Origin: an uncultured Lysobacteraceae bacterium
GTDB taxonomy: Bacteria > Pseudomonadota > Gammaproteobacteria > Xanthomonadales > Xanthomonadaceae
Length of the DNA: 64,000 nucleotides
Assembly: GCA_937897645.1 (NCBI GenBank)
Contig: CALCNV010000147.1
Span: 36,834 to 100,833 of the forward strand
Direction of reading: 5' to 3'
Every line of letters starts with the position of its first letter. The stretch's first letter is position 1. Positions 1-8,889 of this stretch are shown in pieces. A model generated the notes under the pieces. The model made no database searches. It was not told the origin of the DNA and was given only the letters and a program-made list of their open reading frames with translations. The translations under genes were made by a program, and so were the position numbers.

Positions 1-215
1 CCGGGCAGGCGGCCGTGCAGGTGATGGAAATCGAGGGCGGCCGTGTATAGCCGGTTAAGGCGTTGTAACCGGGACACATCGGACGGGTTGCCGGTAAGGT
101 CCGGATGCAGCTTGGCGACGCGGCGGCGGTAGGCATGCTTGAAGTCAGCCATGCTGCACTCTGCATCCAGCCCCAGCTCATCGTAAAGCGCGACGAAATC
201 GGTATCGTCCGCCAT
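1..215 (-). CDS. J-domain (DnaJ-like) protein, 3' part outside window
   Basis: Reading the minus strand from the ATG at 215 gives 71 open codons that run off the window edge, beginning MADDTDFVALYDELGLDAEC. The next segment has the J-domain layout: a basic helix (FKHAYRRRVAK) followed directly by the HPD tripeptide near residues 37-39, which in J proteins stimulates the Hsp70 ATPase. The C-terminal part is not visible, so the subtype cannot be named. It is divergent from the exopolysaccharide genes, and a perfect 14-bp palindrome lies 15 bp upstream of its start. Seen: frame and HPD. Inferred: an Hsp70 co-chaperone. Confidence 0.8.
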   Translation of the reverse strand, partial: MADDTDFVALYDELGLDAECSMADFKHAYRRRVAKLHPDLTGNPSDVSRLQRLNRLYTAALDFHHLHGRLP

Positions 216-229
216 CGTTGCGACCTTTA

Positions 230-243
230 GTGAAGTACTTCAC
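230..243. promoter_or_regulatory. 14-bp perfect palindrome, possible operator
   Basis: GTGAAGTACTTCAC reads the same on both strands. It sits 15 bp upstream of the J-domain start and about 160 bp upstream of the first exopolysaccharide gene, in the only intergenic gap between the divergent units. Size and symmetry fit a dimeric regulator site, but no regulator gene is adjacent and no partner copy was seen. Confidence 0.35.
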
Positions 244-401
244 GCCATCCTACAGTGGACACGCTCATGCCCCAAGGTGCAATCTATGACAATCATCCGC
301 AGGGGACGGCGGTCGTTGCACGGGGGCTGCGGGGCGATAGGTTGCTTGCCGTCGTGCGGGCGTAATTGGCGATTCCAATTCAGTTGGGGGCGGGGACCAT
401 C

Positions 402-1466
402 ATGACCTTGTCGACACGCGCGGGCCGGCGCCAGGTGCTCGCCCGACGGTGCAACCGCATGGGCATGCTCCCTGCGCTGCAAGCCCTGAGATCTGCTTGC
501 CGGCATGACCTGCGCATCCTTGCCTACCACCGGGTGCTGGAGTCCGAGGATCCCGAAGGCTTCAGTTTCGACACCGAACTGATCAGTGCCTCGGCCGAGC
601 GCTTTCGTGCGCAGATGGATTACATCAAGCGCAATTTCCAGCCGATGCGTTTTGACGAAGTGTTGTCCTGTATCGATGCTGATCGCCGTTTACCTAAGGG
701 TGCGATCTTGGTGACCTTCGATGACGGCTACGACGACAACTACCACGTGGCTTTCCCGATATTGCGGGAACTAGGCATGTCGGCCATGTTCTTCGTCTCT
801 ACGGGCCATATCGATTCAGGCAGCCCTTATGCATATGACTGGATGGTGCACATGGTCTGCACTACCAGTGCGGAGCGACTGCAAGCCCCCGAACTGGATA
901 TCGACTGGAAACTTGCGGATTCATTGCCGGCGCGGCGTGAACAGGCATCGCGCTTGCTAGACAGGCTGAAGTCCCTGGATGATGCAGGCCAAGCAGGGTT
1001 GGTCGCACGCCTGGAGAAGGAGTGGGGCATGCCGCGCACGCAAGGCCATGCGCATTGCAGGCCAATGAATTGGGGGCAGCTCCGGGAAATGCACCGTGGT
1101 GGCATGGAAATAGGCTCGCATGGGGTGGCACACAAGATGCTTGCCAAGCTCCCAAGGGCGGAGATGGCCGAAGAAGTCCTGGGCTCGAAATCAACCCTTG
1201 AGCGCATGCTGGACGCACAGGCATACGTTCTCTCGTATCCCGTGGGCGGCCCTGATGCGTTTGACATGGAAACCGTCGAGGTGGTGCGTTCGGCCGGCTT
1301 CCGCATGGCGTGCAGCTATGTCGCCGGTACCAGCGTGGTCAAGCCCGGGTCGCGCTATTCCATGCGTCGACTCCCCGTGGAACGGGATATGGACGGCGCC
1401 TGGTTCGAAGCCATGGTGGCAGTGCCGGAACTCTTTAGCTACGCATCTCGATTCCGTACGGGCTGA
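402..1466 (+). CDS. Polysaccharide deacetylase (NodB-type), exopolysaccharide locus
   Basis: A 354-residue NodB-homology protein predicted to remove acetyl (or similar) groups from a sugar polymer or intermediate. The metal-binding motif LVTFDDGYDDNY lies about one third in, and a second motif with two histidines three residues apart is seen in GSHGVAHKM. No clear signal peptide. The frame opens earlier at a TTG (366), but the ATG at 402 has a G-rich ribosome site (GGGGGCGGGG) just upstream and is preferred. It overlaps the next gene by one base (TGATG), so the two are probably translated together. First gene of the plus-strand exopolysaccharide arm. The substrate is not known. Confidence 0.85.
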   Translation: MTLSTRAGRRQVLARRCNRMGMLPALQALRSACRHDLRILAYHRVLESEDPEGFSFDTELISASAERFRAQMDYIKRNFQPMRFDEVLSCIDADRRLPKGAILVTFDDGYDDNYHVAFPILRELGMSAMFFVSTGHIDSGSPYAYDWMVHMVCTTSAERLQAPELDIDWKLADSLPARREQASRLLDRLKSLDDAGQAGLVARLEKEWGMPRTQGHAHCRPMNWGQLREMHRGGMEIGSHGVAHKMLAKLPRAEMAEEVLGSKSTLERMLDAQAYVLSYPVGGPDAFDMETVEVVRSAGFRMACSYVAGTSVVKPGSRYSMRRLPVERDMDGAWFEAMVAVPELFSYASRFRTG

Positions 1467-2761
1467 TGTTCTTCTTCATCATGATCTACCTGGTGCTGGT
1501 GCTGATCCGGCCCCAGGACTATCCAGCAATGATCGAATCGCCCGGCCCCCCCTTGCAGGCGATCGCCTTGGTGATAGCGGCTTTTTTCTGGCTGTTCTCT
1601 GCGCGAAAATCCTTCGCCGCACCCCAGTACCTCCTGATCCCACTGTTCCTGCTGGTGGCGATGATTTCGAAGATAGTCAACGGCTGGATGGGCGGCGCGT
1701 TGTTCGTGTTCTTTGTTTTCGCGCCAGTATTGATAGCGTTTGTTGTCTTGGCCAATGCAGTCGACACGCGCAGCCGCATGCGCACCGCCATGGCGATATT
1801 TTCCATCTGTGCCTCGGTGCTTGCGCTGCACGGCATCGATCAGGTCCGCACTGGCATCGGCTGGACAGGCGTTGAGCTTTCGCAGGAAACCCGCATCCAG
1901 TACGTAGGCATCTTCAACGATCCCAACGACCTTGGCTTGTTGTTCATCATGTGCCTGCCGATGGCTTTCTACCTGAGCACGCGCGGCGGGATGATGGGCA
2001 TGCGCCGCCTTTTCTGGCTGACCCTGTGCGGCATGCTGCTCTATGGGATCTTCCTGACCAATTCGCGCGGCACGTTGCTTGCCCTTGTCGCGGTGCTGGG
2101 CGTGTACGTCTGGCAGAAGCGTGGATTGTTCACCGCTGGTCTGATCGGAGTGGGGGCGCTGGGCGGCATGATGATGCTGCCTTCGCGCATGCAGGAGCTG
2201 GATGTGTCCGAGGAGTCGGCATTGGGGCGCGTGGATTCATGGTACGAAGGCTTGCAGATGTTCATCGGCAGTCCACTTTTCGGCATTGGTGCCGGCGGTT
2301 ATTCCGACATCCACGTGCTGACTGCACATAATTCGTTCGTGCTGGTACTGGCCGAGACCGGCATCATCGGCTTCACCGTGTGGATTGCTATCGTGGGCTA
2401 CTGCTTCCGCATGGTGTTGGCGGTGCTGGCGCGTGGCGACGACATCATGGATGACGTGCCGACCGATGTGCCGGATGAGCGGGTGGTCAGTGACTGGCAG
2501 GAGGACAGGGCATTGACGCTGACCTTGCTGATGTCGTTGTCGGGGTTCTTCACGGCAGCCTTCTTCCTGAGCCGCAGTTACGTGGTGATCCTGTACCTGT
2601 TGGTCGCACTGGTGGTTGCCCACTACGTGCGCCTTCGCGAGACCTACCCGAGCCTGCCCTTGTTCAGCCTCGAGAAAGACCTCCTGCGCTGGCCGATTTA
2701 CTCCGTAATTGGCGTTATCGGCTTGTACTTGATGGTGAAGGTGCTGTTTGCATTCGTATGA
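1466..2761 (+). CDS. O-antigen ligase/polymerase-like membrane protein (Wzy_C family)
   Basis: A 431-residue polytopic inner-membrane protein with about ten to twelve hydrophobic segments. The Wzy_C hallmarks are visible: TNSRGTLLAL, then the periplasmic loop GIGAGGYSD followed by TAHNSFVLVLAETG, where the histidine and following NS are typical of the family. In such loci this protein either polymerises repeat units (Wzy) or transfers them to an acceptor. Next to a Wzx-like flippase and a Wzz-like protein, polymerase is the more likely role. Overlaps the upstream stop by one base and the downstream gene by four bases (ATGA). Confidence 0.85.
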   Translation: MFFFIMIYLVLVLIRPQDYPAMIESPGPPLQAIALVIAAFFWLFSARKSFAAPQYLLIPLFLLVAMISKIVNGWMGGALFVFFVFAPVLIAFVVLANAVDTRSRMRTAMAIFSICASVLALHGIDQVRTGIGWTGVELSQETRIQYVGIFNDPNDLGLLFIMCLPMAFYLSTRGGMMGMRRLFWLTLCGMLLYGIFLTNSRGTLLALVAVLGVYVWQKRGLFTAGLIGVGALGGMMMLPSRMQELDVSEESALGRVDSWYEGLQMFIGSPLFGIGAGGYSDIHVLTAHNSFVLVLAETGIIGFTVWIAIVGYCFRMVLAVLARGDDIMDDVPTDVPDERVVSDWQEDRALTLTLLMSLSGFFTAAFFLSRSYVVILYLLVALVVAHYVRLRETYPSLPLFSLEKDLLRWPIYSVIGVIGLYLMVKVLFAFV

Positions 2762-4314
2762 GTACACGCTCGCACACGTTGCGCAATACGCTTTATTCGT
2801 CGGTGGGCATGTACACCGAGTATGTCCTGGGCATGCTCACGTCCATTGTCATCGCCCGGCACCTTGGCCCGGATGACTTCGGTGCCTACAGCCTGGTGAT
2901 CTGGCTGGTCGCGATGGGTATCGCGATCACCAATTCCGGTACGGCGAGCGCCGCGATCAAATTCGTCGCCGAGTTGCGCGGCTCGGGCCAAACCGAGCTG
3001 ATCCCGGTCTTGCTGGATTACCTGAGGCGTGCGCAGCGCTTCTTCCTGGTCTTCGTGCTGGTCGCCGGTGGCGTGTTGTTCCTGACTATCGGCGACCGTG
3101 TAGCGCCCAACATGAACCATGCGGTGCTGCTCGGGTTCCTGGTCGTCGCCGTCGCGCTGCGGGCCTCGTACATGTTCAACATCGGCGTCGCCAAGGGCTT
3201 CGAGGATTTCCGGGCGACGGCGATGGTGGCGCTCATCTCTACGCCGATCAACCTTGCGCTGGTCGTGCTGGCGATGTTCTTCGATGCGCCCGTGGAGTGG
3301 CTGCTGGTGATCTTCCTGGTCTCCAGCCTGGTGTTCCTGGTGGTGTCTTCCCGGCAGATTGCACCGCTGGTTCCAGAGCGTTCGCACGGACTGGAGTTGA
3401 CCGGCCCACTGATGGCCCGCGTGCGCCGCCACATGGGCTGGACCGCACTCACGGTGTCCGTTGGATTCCTGGCGGCAAGCGAAGTGGAAGTCCTGTTCCT
3501 CAACCTGCACGGGGACAGCCACGCAGCGGGCCAGTTCAAGGTGGCGTTCCAGCTGGCATTGGGTGCCTCCGCGCTTGTGCCGGGCGTGTTTGGCGCGCTG
3601 ATGTTGCCAATGATGGCCAATGCACTCAGTCGCGGACGTGAAGCTGCAGGCCGTCGATTCGTTGCCAGCACGGCATACCTGGCGTTGCTGGCATTTCCCC
3701 TCGTCGCGTTCGGGGCGGTATTTTCCACGGCAGTGATCCACGTCCTCTATGGCGAGGAATTCCTGCCTGCGGGGCCGGTATTCGCGTTCTGCCTGGCGGC
3801 AACCGCCCTCACTTCCACCACGCTGGCTGGCTCAGGCTTGCTGGTCAGCGCGGATCGCCAACGCAGCATCCTGATGATAATGGTCGGGCTTGCCGTGCTG
3901 AAGCTCCTCGCCGGTGCGCTGCTCGTTCCACGGTTCGGCTTGACCGGCGCCGTCATTTCCTTCGTGCTGGTGGCCCTAGTTAGTGCCGTGGCATATATCG
4001 CGCTGGCCATCAGGGTGAGCGGGGCGATGCCTGAATGGGGACGCTTGGCACGCATCGCGCTGGCGGCGCTGATCGCGGCGCTGATCGCGTGGCCATTGCG
4101 TGGCCATCTTCTGCCTTGGGCACAAGTGGTGGTGGGCGGGCTGATCCTGGCAGGCAGCTACGTGCCATTGACCTTGCTGTTGGGCTGCTGGACGCGTGGG
4201 GACATCGAGCACCTGCAGCAACTCCACCAGCGCTTCGTATCCGGTCGCCCACGTCTGGGCGCACGTTTCCTGGAATGGGCGCATGCGCGTGCCGGCGCAG
4301 GGGGAATGCAGTGA
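2758..4314 (+). CDS. Oligosaccharide flippase (Wzx-like, MATE/MVF superfamily)
   Basis: A 518-residue integral membrane protein with about 12-14 hydrophobic helices. The N-terminus (YTEYVLGMLTSIVIARHLGP, then DDFGAYSL) is typical of polysaccharide biosynthesis flippases, which move lipid-linked repeat units across the inner membrane. Starts inside the previous gene (ATGA overlap) and ends overlapping the GTG start of the next, so it lies in a tightly coupled operon. With the Wzy-like protein upstream and Wzz- and Wza-like proteins on the other arm, this supports a Wzx/Wzy-dependent assembly route. Sugar specificity cannot be read from sequence. Confidence 0.87.
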   Translation: MSTRSHTLRNTLYSSVGMYTEYVLGMLTSIVIARHLGPDDFGAYSLVIWLVAMGIAITNSGTASAAIKFVAELRGSGQTELIPVLLDYLRRAQRFFLVFVLVAGGVLFLTIGDRVAPNMNHAVLLGFLVVAVALRASYMFNIGVAKGFEDFRATAMVALISTPINLALVVLAMFFDAPVEWLLVIFLVSSLVFLVVSSRQIAPLVPERSHGLELTGPLMARVRRHMGWTALTVSVGFLAASEVEVLFLNLHGDSHAAGQFKVAFQLALGASALVPGVFGALMLPMMANALSRGREAAGRRFVASTAYLALLAFPLVAFGAVFSTAVIHVLYGEEFLPAGPVFAFCLAATALTSTTLAGSGLLVSADRQRSILMIMVGLAVLKLLAGALLVPRFGLTGAVISFVLVALVSAVAYIALAIRVSGAMPEWGRLARIALAALIAALIAWPLRGHLLPWAQVVVGGLILAGSYVPLTLLLGCWTRGDIEHLQQLHQRFVSGRPRLGARFLEWAHARAGAGGMQ

Positions 4315-5657
4315 GCGACCTTTATGGCTCGATGTTCCGGCATGTACTGTTCCCCGCCTATGAATCCGGGCTGCGTCGCCGCAAGACGCTGCAATATCTG
4401 CGTGAATACGAACAGAGCCAATGGCTGCCCCCCGAGCAGATTGCAGCGTTGCAATGGCAGAAGCTGCAAAACCTGATACGACATTGCTGGGAGCAGGTTC
4501 CGTATTACCGTGAGCGTTGGCAGCCTTTGGGAATCAACGCGCCCGGGGACATCGCCAGCCCCGCGGATTATGCACGCTTGCCGGCATTGCAGAAGCCGGA
4601 AATACGCGCCAACTTCGAAAAACTCATCGCACGTGACCAGCGCGATGCCCTGTTGTACAAGACCACGGGCGGATCCACCGGCGAGCCGCTGCGCTTCGGA
4701 TACACGCGCGAGAGCTACGAGCGGCGTATTTCAATCATGTGGCGCGGCTACGGATGGTCCGGTGCCCACCTGGGCCAACGCACCGCATATCTGTGGGGCA
4801 CGCCGGTCGGCGCGCAGAAGCGCAAGGACCGCCTTTATCACGCTGCGTTCAATCGTCTCATGCTGAATGCCTTCGACATGACCGAACCGCGGATGTCTGC
4901 CTATGTCGACGCGATTGACCGTTACAAGCCAGAGACCATTGTCGCCTACGTATCGCCCCTGGTGCGATTGGCGGAATGGATGCTTGCGCATGGCCGCCGC
5001 ATCCACCGCCCACATCGCATCCTGGGAGCGGCCGAGTCGCTGCATGCACACCAGCGCAAAATCCTGGAACAGGCTTTCGATTGCCCTGCTTACAACACTT
5101 ACGGCTGCCGTGAGTTCATGCTCATCGCCGCCGAATGCGAGCATCGGCGCGGCCTGCATGTGAATGCGGATCATCTCTGCGTGGAGTTGGGATTACCCGT
5201 TTCCGGAGTAGAAGGTGCCGGACCGCGCGATGTCATCGTCACGGACCTGCACAACTATGGAATGCCGCTGTTGCGCTACGCCAACGGCGACCTGGCAACC
5301 CATGGCGACGGGTCTTGCACCTGCGGGCGTGGCTTGCCGGTTTTGGCCAGCGTGGATGGACGCAAGCTGGATGCGTTGCTGACACCGGATGGTCGCTACA
5401 TTCCTGGTGAATACATCGTCTATTGCTTTCTGGGTGCATGCGGTATCAAGCGCTACCAGGTGGTGCAAAAGCATATCGACAGGTTCGAGATACTGTTGGT
5501 GCGCGACGATGGCTTCGACGGCTCGGCTATCGATCTGGTCCGTTCCGAATTGATCAAGCTGGTAGGCGAAAGCGTCGCCCTGGATTTCCATTACGTCGAT
5601 GACATCCCATTGACACCCAGCGGCAAGCTCCGGGTGACTATCTCGGAGTTGCGATGA
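4311..5657 (+). CDS. Phenylacetate-CoA ligase-like adenylating enzyme (PaaK/CapK family)
   Basis: A 448-residue member of the acyl-adenylate-forming superfamily. The ATP-binding loop is YKTTGGSTGEPLRFG; the C-terminal lysine-containing segment is TPSGKLRV. PaaK-like proteins in capsule and exopolysaccharide loci (CapK group) are usually of unproved function; activation of an acyl or amino-acid substituent for transfer to a sugar is a reasonable guess, not catabolism of phenylacetate, because no paa genes are near. The frame opens much earlier (4035) inside the flippase, but GTG 4311, preceded by GGGGGA and overlapping the flippase stop, is the likely start. Confidence 0.8.
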   Translation: MSDLYGSMFRHVLFPAYESGLRRRKTLQYLREYEQSQWLPPEQIAALQWQKLQNLIRHCWEQVPYYRERWQPLGINAPGDIASPADYARLPALQKPEIRANFEKLIARDQRDALLYKTTGGSTGEPLRFGYTRESYERRISIMWRGYGWSGAHLGQRTAYLWGTPVGAQKRKDRLYHAAFNRLMLNAFDMTEPRMSAYVDAIDRYKPETIVAYVSPLVRLAEWMLAHGRRIHRPHRILGAAESLHAHQRKILEQAFDCPAYNTYGCREFMLIAAECEHRRGLHVNADHLCVELGLPVSGVEGAGPRDVIVTDLHNYGMPLLRYANGDLATHGDGSCTCGRGLPVLASVDGRKLDALLTPDGRYIPGEYIVYCFLGACGIKRYQVVQKHIDRFEILLVRDDGFDGSAIDLVRSELIKLVGESVALDFHYVDDIPLTPSGKLRVTISELR

Positions 5658-5670
5658 GCGGTATTACCTC

Positions 5671-6780
5671 GTGAAAATCGTCCATTTCGTCGAGAACCTG
5701 GAGCGGGGAGGGCTGGAACGCACTGTCATTGACCTGATCGGTGCGCAACGCGACGCTGGGCATGAATGCAGCGTGGTCTGTCTCTACGAGCAAGGCCTCC
5801 TGGCCGACGAGCTGATTGCCGCTGGAGTGGCGGTGGACGCATGTGGAAAGCAGCAGGGGCTCGACATGCGCGCCGTGCGCCATGCACGCCGCCTGCTCAA
5901 GGAGACGCCCGGGGCAGTACTGCATACACACAATGCCACTGCGCACTACCATGCCGTGCTTGCATCGATCGGGCTGCCTTTGCAGCGAATAATCAATACG
6001 CGCCATGGCATGGGTGAAACAGTGCATGGCGGCCGTGGCGAGTGGCTGTATCGCCGCTCCATGCGATTGACTGATTACGCGGTCGCCGTGTGTGAAGCCG
6101 CGCGAGAACGGTTCGGGCGCAGCGGAGTGCGTCCCCGCATTCGCCTGCTCTCCATCCCCAACGGGATACGCGTCGACGGGTTCTCGGCTACCAGTACTGC
6201 AGTGCGTGAAGCATTGGCAACAGGGCTCGGATTGCCCGCAGGAACGCGCATCATCGGAACCGTGGGCCGCCTAGAGCCGGTCAAGGACCAGGCCACGTTG
6301 ATACGTGCATTCCGGCTAGTACATGCTCGTTTACCGGACACAGCGCTGGTGGTCGTTGGCGATGGGTCATTGCGCCAGCAATTGGAGCAGGTGGCAGCCG
6401 CCGAAGGCGTTATTGATGCCGTGCGCTTCCTCGGCGATCGCAATGACGTGGCCCGCCTGCTACAGGGCATGGACCTGTTCGCGCTGTCTTCGTTGAGCGA
6501 GGGGTATTCCATCGCCTTGCTGGAGGCCTGTGCGGTCGGCTTGCCTATCGTAGCCACCGCAGTGGGTGGCAATGCGGAAATCGTGAGAAATGGCATCAAT
6601 GGCGTGCTGGTGCCGTCGCGCGACGTGCAGGCGCTGGCGGATTCCATTGCCGATGTGCTGCAATCGCCGCTGCGTGCAGAAGGCATGGGCAATGCAGGAC
6701 ATGCCTGGGTACAGAAAGAAGGGTCCTTTACCACCATGTCCGAGCGCTACATGCGGCTCTATGCGAGCGCAGGCACATAG
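5671..6780 (+). CDS. Glycosyltransferase family 4
   Basis: A 369-residue GT-B retaining glycosyltransferase of the GT4 type. The N-terminus MKIVHFVENLERGGLERTV is the donor-proximal loop common to this family, and the C-terminal half carries the E-x7-E nucleotide-sugar motif in SLSEGYSIALLEACAVGLP. It should add one sugar to the lipid-linked repeat unit on the cytoplasmic face of the inner membrane. GTG start, 13 bp after the previous stop. Together with the GT2 gene at 8890 it is one of only two recognisable glycosyltransferases in the locus. Confidence 0.9.
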   Translation: MKIVHFVENLERGGLERTVIDLIGAQRDAGHECSVVCLYEQGLLADELIAAGVAVDACGKQQGLDMRAVRHARRLLKETPGAVLHTHNATAHYHAVLASIGLPLQRIINTRHGMGETVHGGRGEWLYRRSMRLTDYAVAVCEAARERFGRSGVRPRIRLLSIPNGIRVDGFSATSTAVREALATGLGLPAGTRIIGTVGRLEPVKDQATLIRAFRLVHARLPDTALVVVGDGSLRQQLEQVAAAEGVIDAVRFLGDRNDVARLLQGMDLFALSSLSEGYSIALLEACAVGLPIVATAVGGNAEIVRNGINGVLVPSRDVQALADSIADVLQSPLRAEGMGNAGHAWVQKEGSFTTMSERYMRLYASAGT

Positions 6781-6792
6781 GCGAAGGAGAAC

Positions 6793-6897
6793 ATGTCACG
6801 CGCGCCTCATTCACATCCACCACTGGCATGGAATAATGCCGCCAGCGCCCTGTCGACGCACCAAGCTGCATTCGCACACCCGTTGACATATCCATAG
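6793..6897 (+). CDS. Possible 34-residue small protein with strong ribosome site
   Basis: ATG at 6793 follows GAAGGAGA with a 2-4 base gap, the best ribosome-binding sequence in this arm, and opens a 34-codon frame (MSRAPHSHPPLAWNN...) ending in TAG at 6895-6897, eight bases before the next gene. The peptide is rich in His, Ala and Pro, has no membrane segment and resembles nothing I recognise. It may be a real small protein, a leader that couples translation to the downstream deacetylase, or the scar of a deleted gene. Confidence 0.35.
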   Translation: MSRAPHSHPPLAWNNAASALSTHQAAFAHPLTYP

Positions 6898-6905
6898 TTG
6901 AGCCC

Positions 6906-7544
6906 ATGACACCCAGGCCAAGAAAACTCAAGCTGCTACGCTGGTTGCCGAACAGCCTGGTGACCACGGCAGGGCCGCGCACGCAACGTGGGCTATACCT
7001 CAGTTTCGATGATGGGCCGCACCCTGAACACACGCCGCGTTTGCTGGACCTGTTGGCGGAGCATGGAGCCAAAGCGACTTTCTTCCTCATCGGCAACCAG
7101 ATCGAGGCAAACACCGACTTGGTGCGCCGTATCGCGGACGAAGGCCATACGTTGGGCAATCATTCCATGAGCCATCCACATTTCGAGCGGTTGTCCTTGG
7201 ACGAACAGCTCGAGGAAGTGGATCGCACGGACCGCTTGCTGAGTTCGATCGATGGCCGCTCGCGCCATAGTTTCCGCCCGCCCAGGGGCGTGCTCAGCGT
7301 GCCGATGCTGGTGCGGTTCTTGCGCCAGGGGCGCCGGGTTGACTACTGGTCCTACGACAGCTTGGACTATAGTCACCGGCCGGCGGCCGAGCTCATCGAA
7401 GTGATGCGCCGTCACCCGTTGTCTGCGGGAGACATCATCCTGATGCATGACGACAGTCCGATTTCACTGGAAATACTGCGGACATTGATCCCGGCATGGA
7501 AGGCGGAAGGCTTCTCCCTGCGGGCATTGCCGCGAGAGAGCTAG
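6906..7544 (+). CDS. Polysaccharide deacetylase (NodB-type, short)
   Basis: A 212-residue single NodB domain. Motif 1 is LSFDDGPHPEHTP, motif 2 is GNHSMSHPHF (the two metal-binding histidines), and motif 3 (RPPRG) and motif 4 (DIILMHDD) follow in order, so all catalytic elements of a metal-dependent sugar N- or O-deacetylase are present. No signal peptide, which suggests cytoplasmic or inner-face action. ATG start eight bases after the small ORF. Second of three deacetylase-like genes in the arm. Confidence 0.88.
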   Translation: MTPRPRKLKLLRWLPNSLVTTAGPRTQRGLYLSFDDGPHPEHTPRLLDLLAEHGAKATFFLIGNQIEANTDLVRRIADEGHTLGNHSMSHPHFERLSLDEQLEEVDRTDRLLSSIDGRSRHSFRPPRGVLSVPMLVRFLRQGRRVDYWSYDSLDYSHRPAAELIEVMRRHPLSAGDIILMHDDSPISLEILRTLIPAWKAEGFSLRALPRES

Positions 7545-7643
7545 AACAGTGGACCTCCCCGGCCATGTCCTGATCTGGCTGCTTCCTTCGTTGGTGTGAA
7601 GTGATAGGCAGTCTGGTTCGGCATTGATCTAAAGGGGGAGAAC

Positions 7644-8834
7644 TTGCCTGGTCCATTGTGGTTAGTGTTGGTCCTGGCGCCACCTGCGTTGGTGGCGTTC
7701 ATTGCTTGGCGCCTGCTGCGTGCGCGCAACATGGAGATTTGGATCGGCAGCTACCTGCGCCGCCGCCTGCCGCGGGTGACTGACCGCCCCGTGCACGTGA
7801 TGTTCTGCTTCGTGGACCACTTCGAGCCGATGTGGAAAGGCGCGGACCTGAAAACGCAGACTGCGCGCGTTGACCGGTGGTGCGATGAATACCGGAAGCT
7901 TGCATCCAGGCACCGTGATGCGGATGGACGTCCGCCCCAGCACGGCTTCTTCTATCCAGAGGAAGAATATGCCGTGGAGCACCTCGACAAGCTTGCTGCA
8001 CTTTGCGCGGATGGGTTCGGCGAGATCGAGATCCACTTGCATCACGACAATGACACCGAGGCGAATTTCCGGCAAAGCATTACCCGGTTTTGCCACATCC
8101 TGCACGAGCGCCATGGGGCGCTATCGCGTGATCCCCGTAGTGGCAAGCTGGCCTTCGGCTTCATTCACGGCAATTGGTGCCTGGACAATTCGCGCAGCGA
8201 CGGTCGCTGGTGCGGCATCAACAATGAATTGATCCTGTTGCGCGAGCTGGGCTGCTATGCGGATTTCACCCTGCCTTCTGCGCCCAGCGACACCCAGACC
8301 AGTACCATCAACTCGATCTACTACGCCACGGATGATCCTCTTCATCCCAAGTCGCACGACGACGGCGTGCCGGTGCGCGTGGGCGGTGCGGACAGTGGCG
8401 ATCTGATGATCGTGCAGGGTCCGCTTGGATTGAACTGGCGCGAGCGCCGCATGGGTTTGGTGCCGCGCATCGAGAATGCAGACGTCAGGCGTGGTTGCCC
8501 GCCGACCCCGGCCCGGGTGGATGCATGGGTCCGCACCGGGGTTCACGTAGAAGGACGTCCTGACTGGGTATTCGTGAAGGTGCATACCCACGGGACGCAG
8601 GAATACGACATGGACACGCTGTTGGGCCCGGCCATGGATGCCATGCATGACCATCTCGAGGGTTCCTACAACGATGGCAAGAAGTATGTGTTGCATTACG
8701 TGACCTCGCGCGAGGTCTACAACATCATCAAGGCTGCAGAGGCCGGGCATGAGGGTGACCCGAACCAGTATCGCGATTTCCTCCTGCCGCCGCCGAAAGC
8801 ATCATGGGCAGGTTCGAGGGCGCGCGAAGAATGA
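7644..8834 (+). CDS. Membrane-anchored NodB-fold-like protein of exopolysaccharide loci
   Basis: A 396-residue protein starting at TTG 7644 behind an excellent ribosome site (AAAGGGGGAGAAC). Residues about 3-24 form one hydrophobic anchor. The body has features resembling the glycoside hydrolase/deacetylase barrel: FCFVDHFEPMW, EIEIHLHHDND, FGFIHGNWCLDNS and LGCYADFTLPSAPSD, but not the textbook DDG motif, so deacetylase activity is uncertain. Its position among deacetylases and glycosyltransferases points to polymer modification. I cannot name the family with confidence. Confidence 0.7.
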   Translation: MPGPLWLVLVLAPPALVAFIAWRLLRARNMEIWIGSYLRRRLPRVTDRPVHVMFCFVDHFEPMWKGADLKTQTARVDRWCDEYRKLASRHRDADGRPPQHGFFYPEEEYAVEHLDKLAALCADGFGEIEIHLHHDNDTEANFRQSITRFCHILHERHGALSRDPRSGKLAFGFIHGNWCLDNSRSDGRWCGINNELILLRELGCYADFTLPSAPSDTQTSTINSIYYATDDPLHPKSHDDGVPVRVGGADSGDLMIVQGPLGLNWRERRMGLVPRIENADVRRGCPPTPARVDAWVRTGVHVEGRPDWVFVKVHTHGTQEYDMDTLLGPAMDAMHDHLEGSYNDGKKYVLHYVTSREVYNIIKAAEAGHEGDPNQYRDFLLPPPKASWAGSRAREE

Positions 8835-8889
8835 TCTTGGCTGGCGCTACGCAAGGCTTGGGTCTTGCCGGCCGGCGAGCGGGGTCGAC

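Noticed and set aside
316..344. Sigma-70 promoter before the first deacetylase gene
   Set aside because: TTGCAC is present, but no acceptable -10 box occurs at 16-18 bp spacing.
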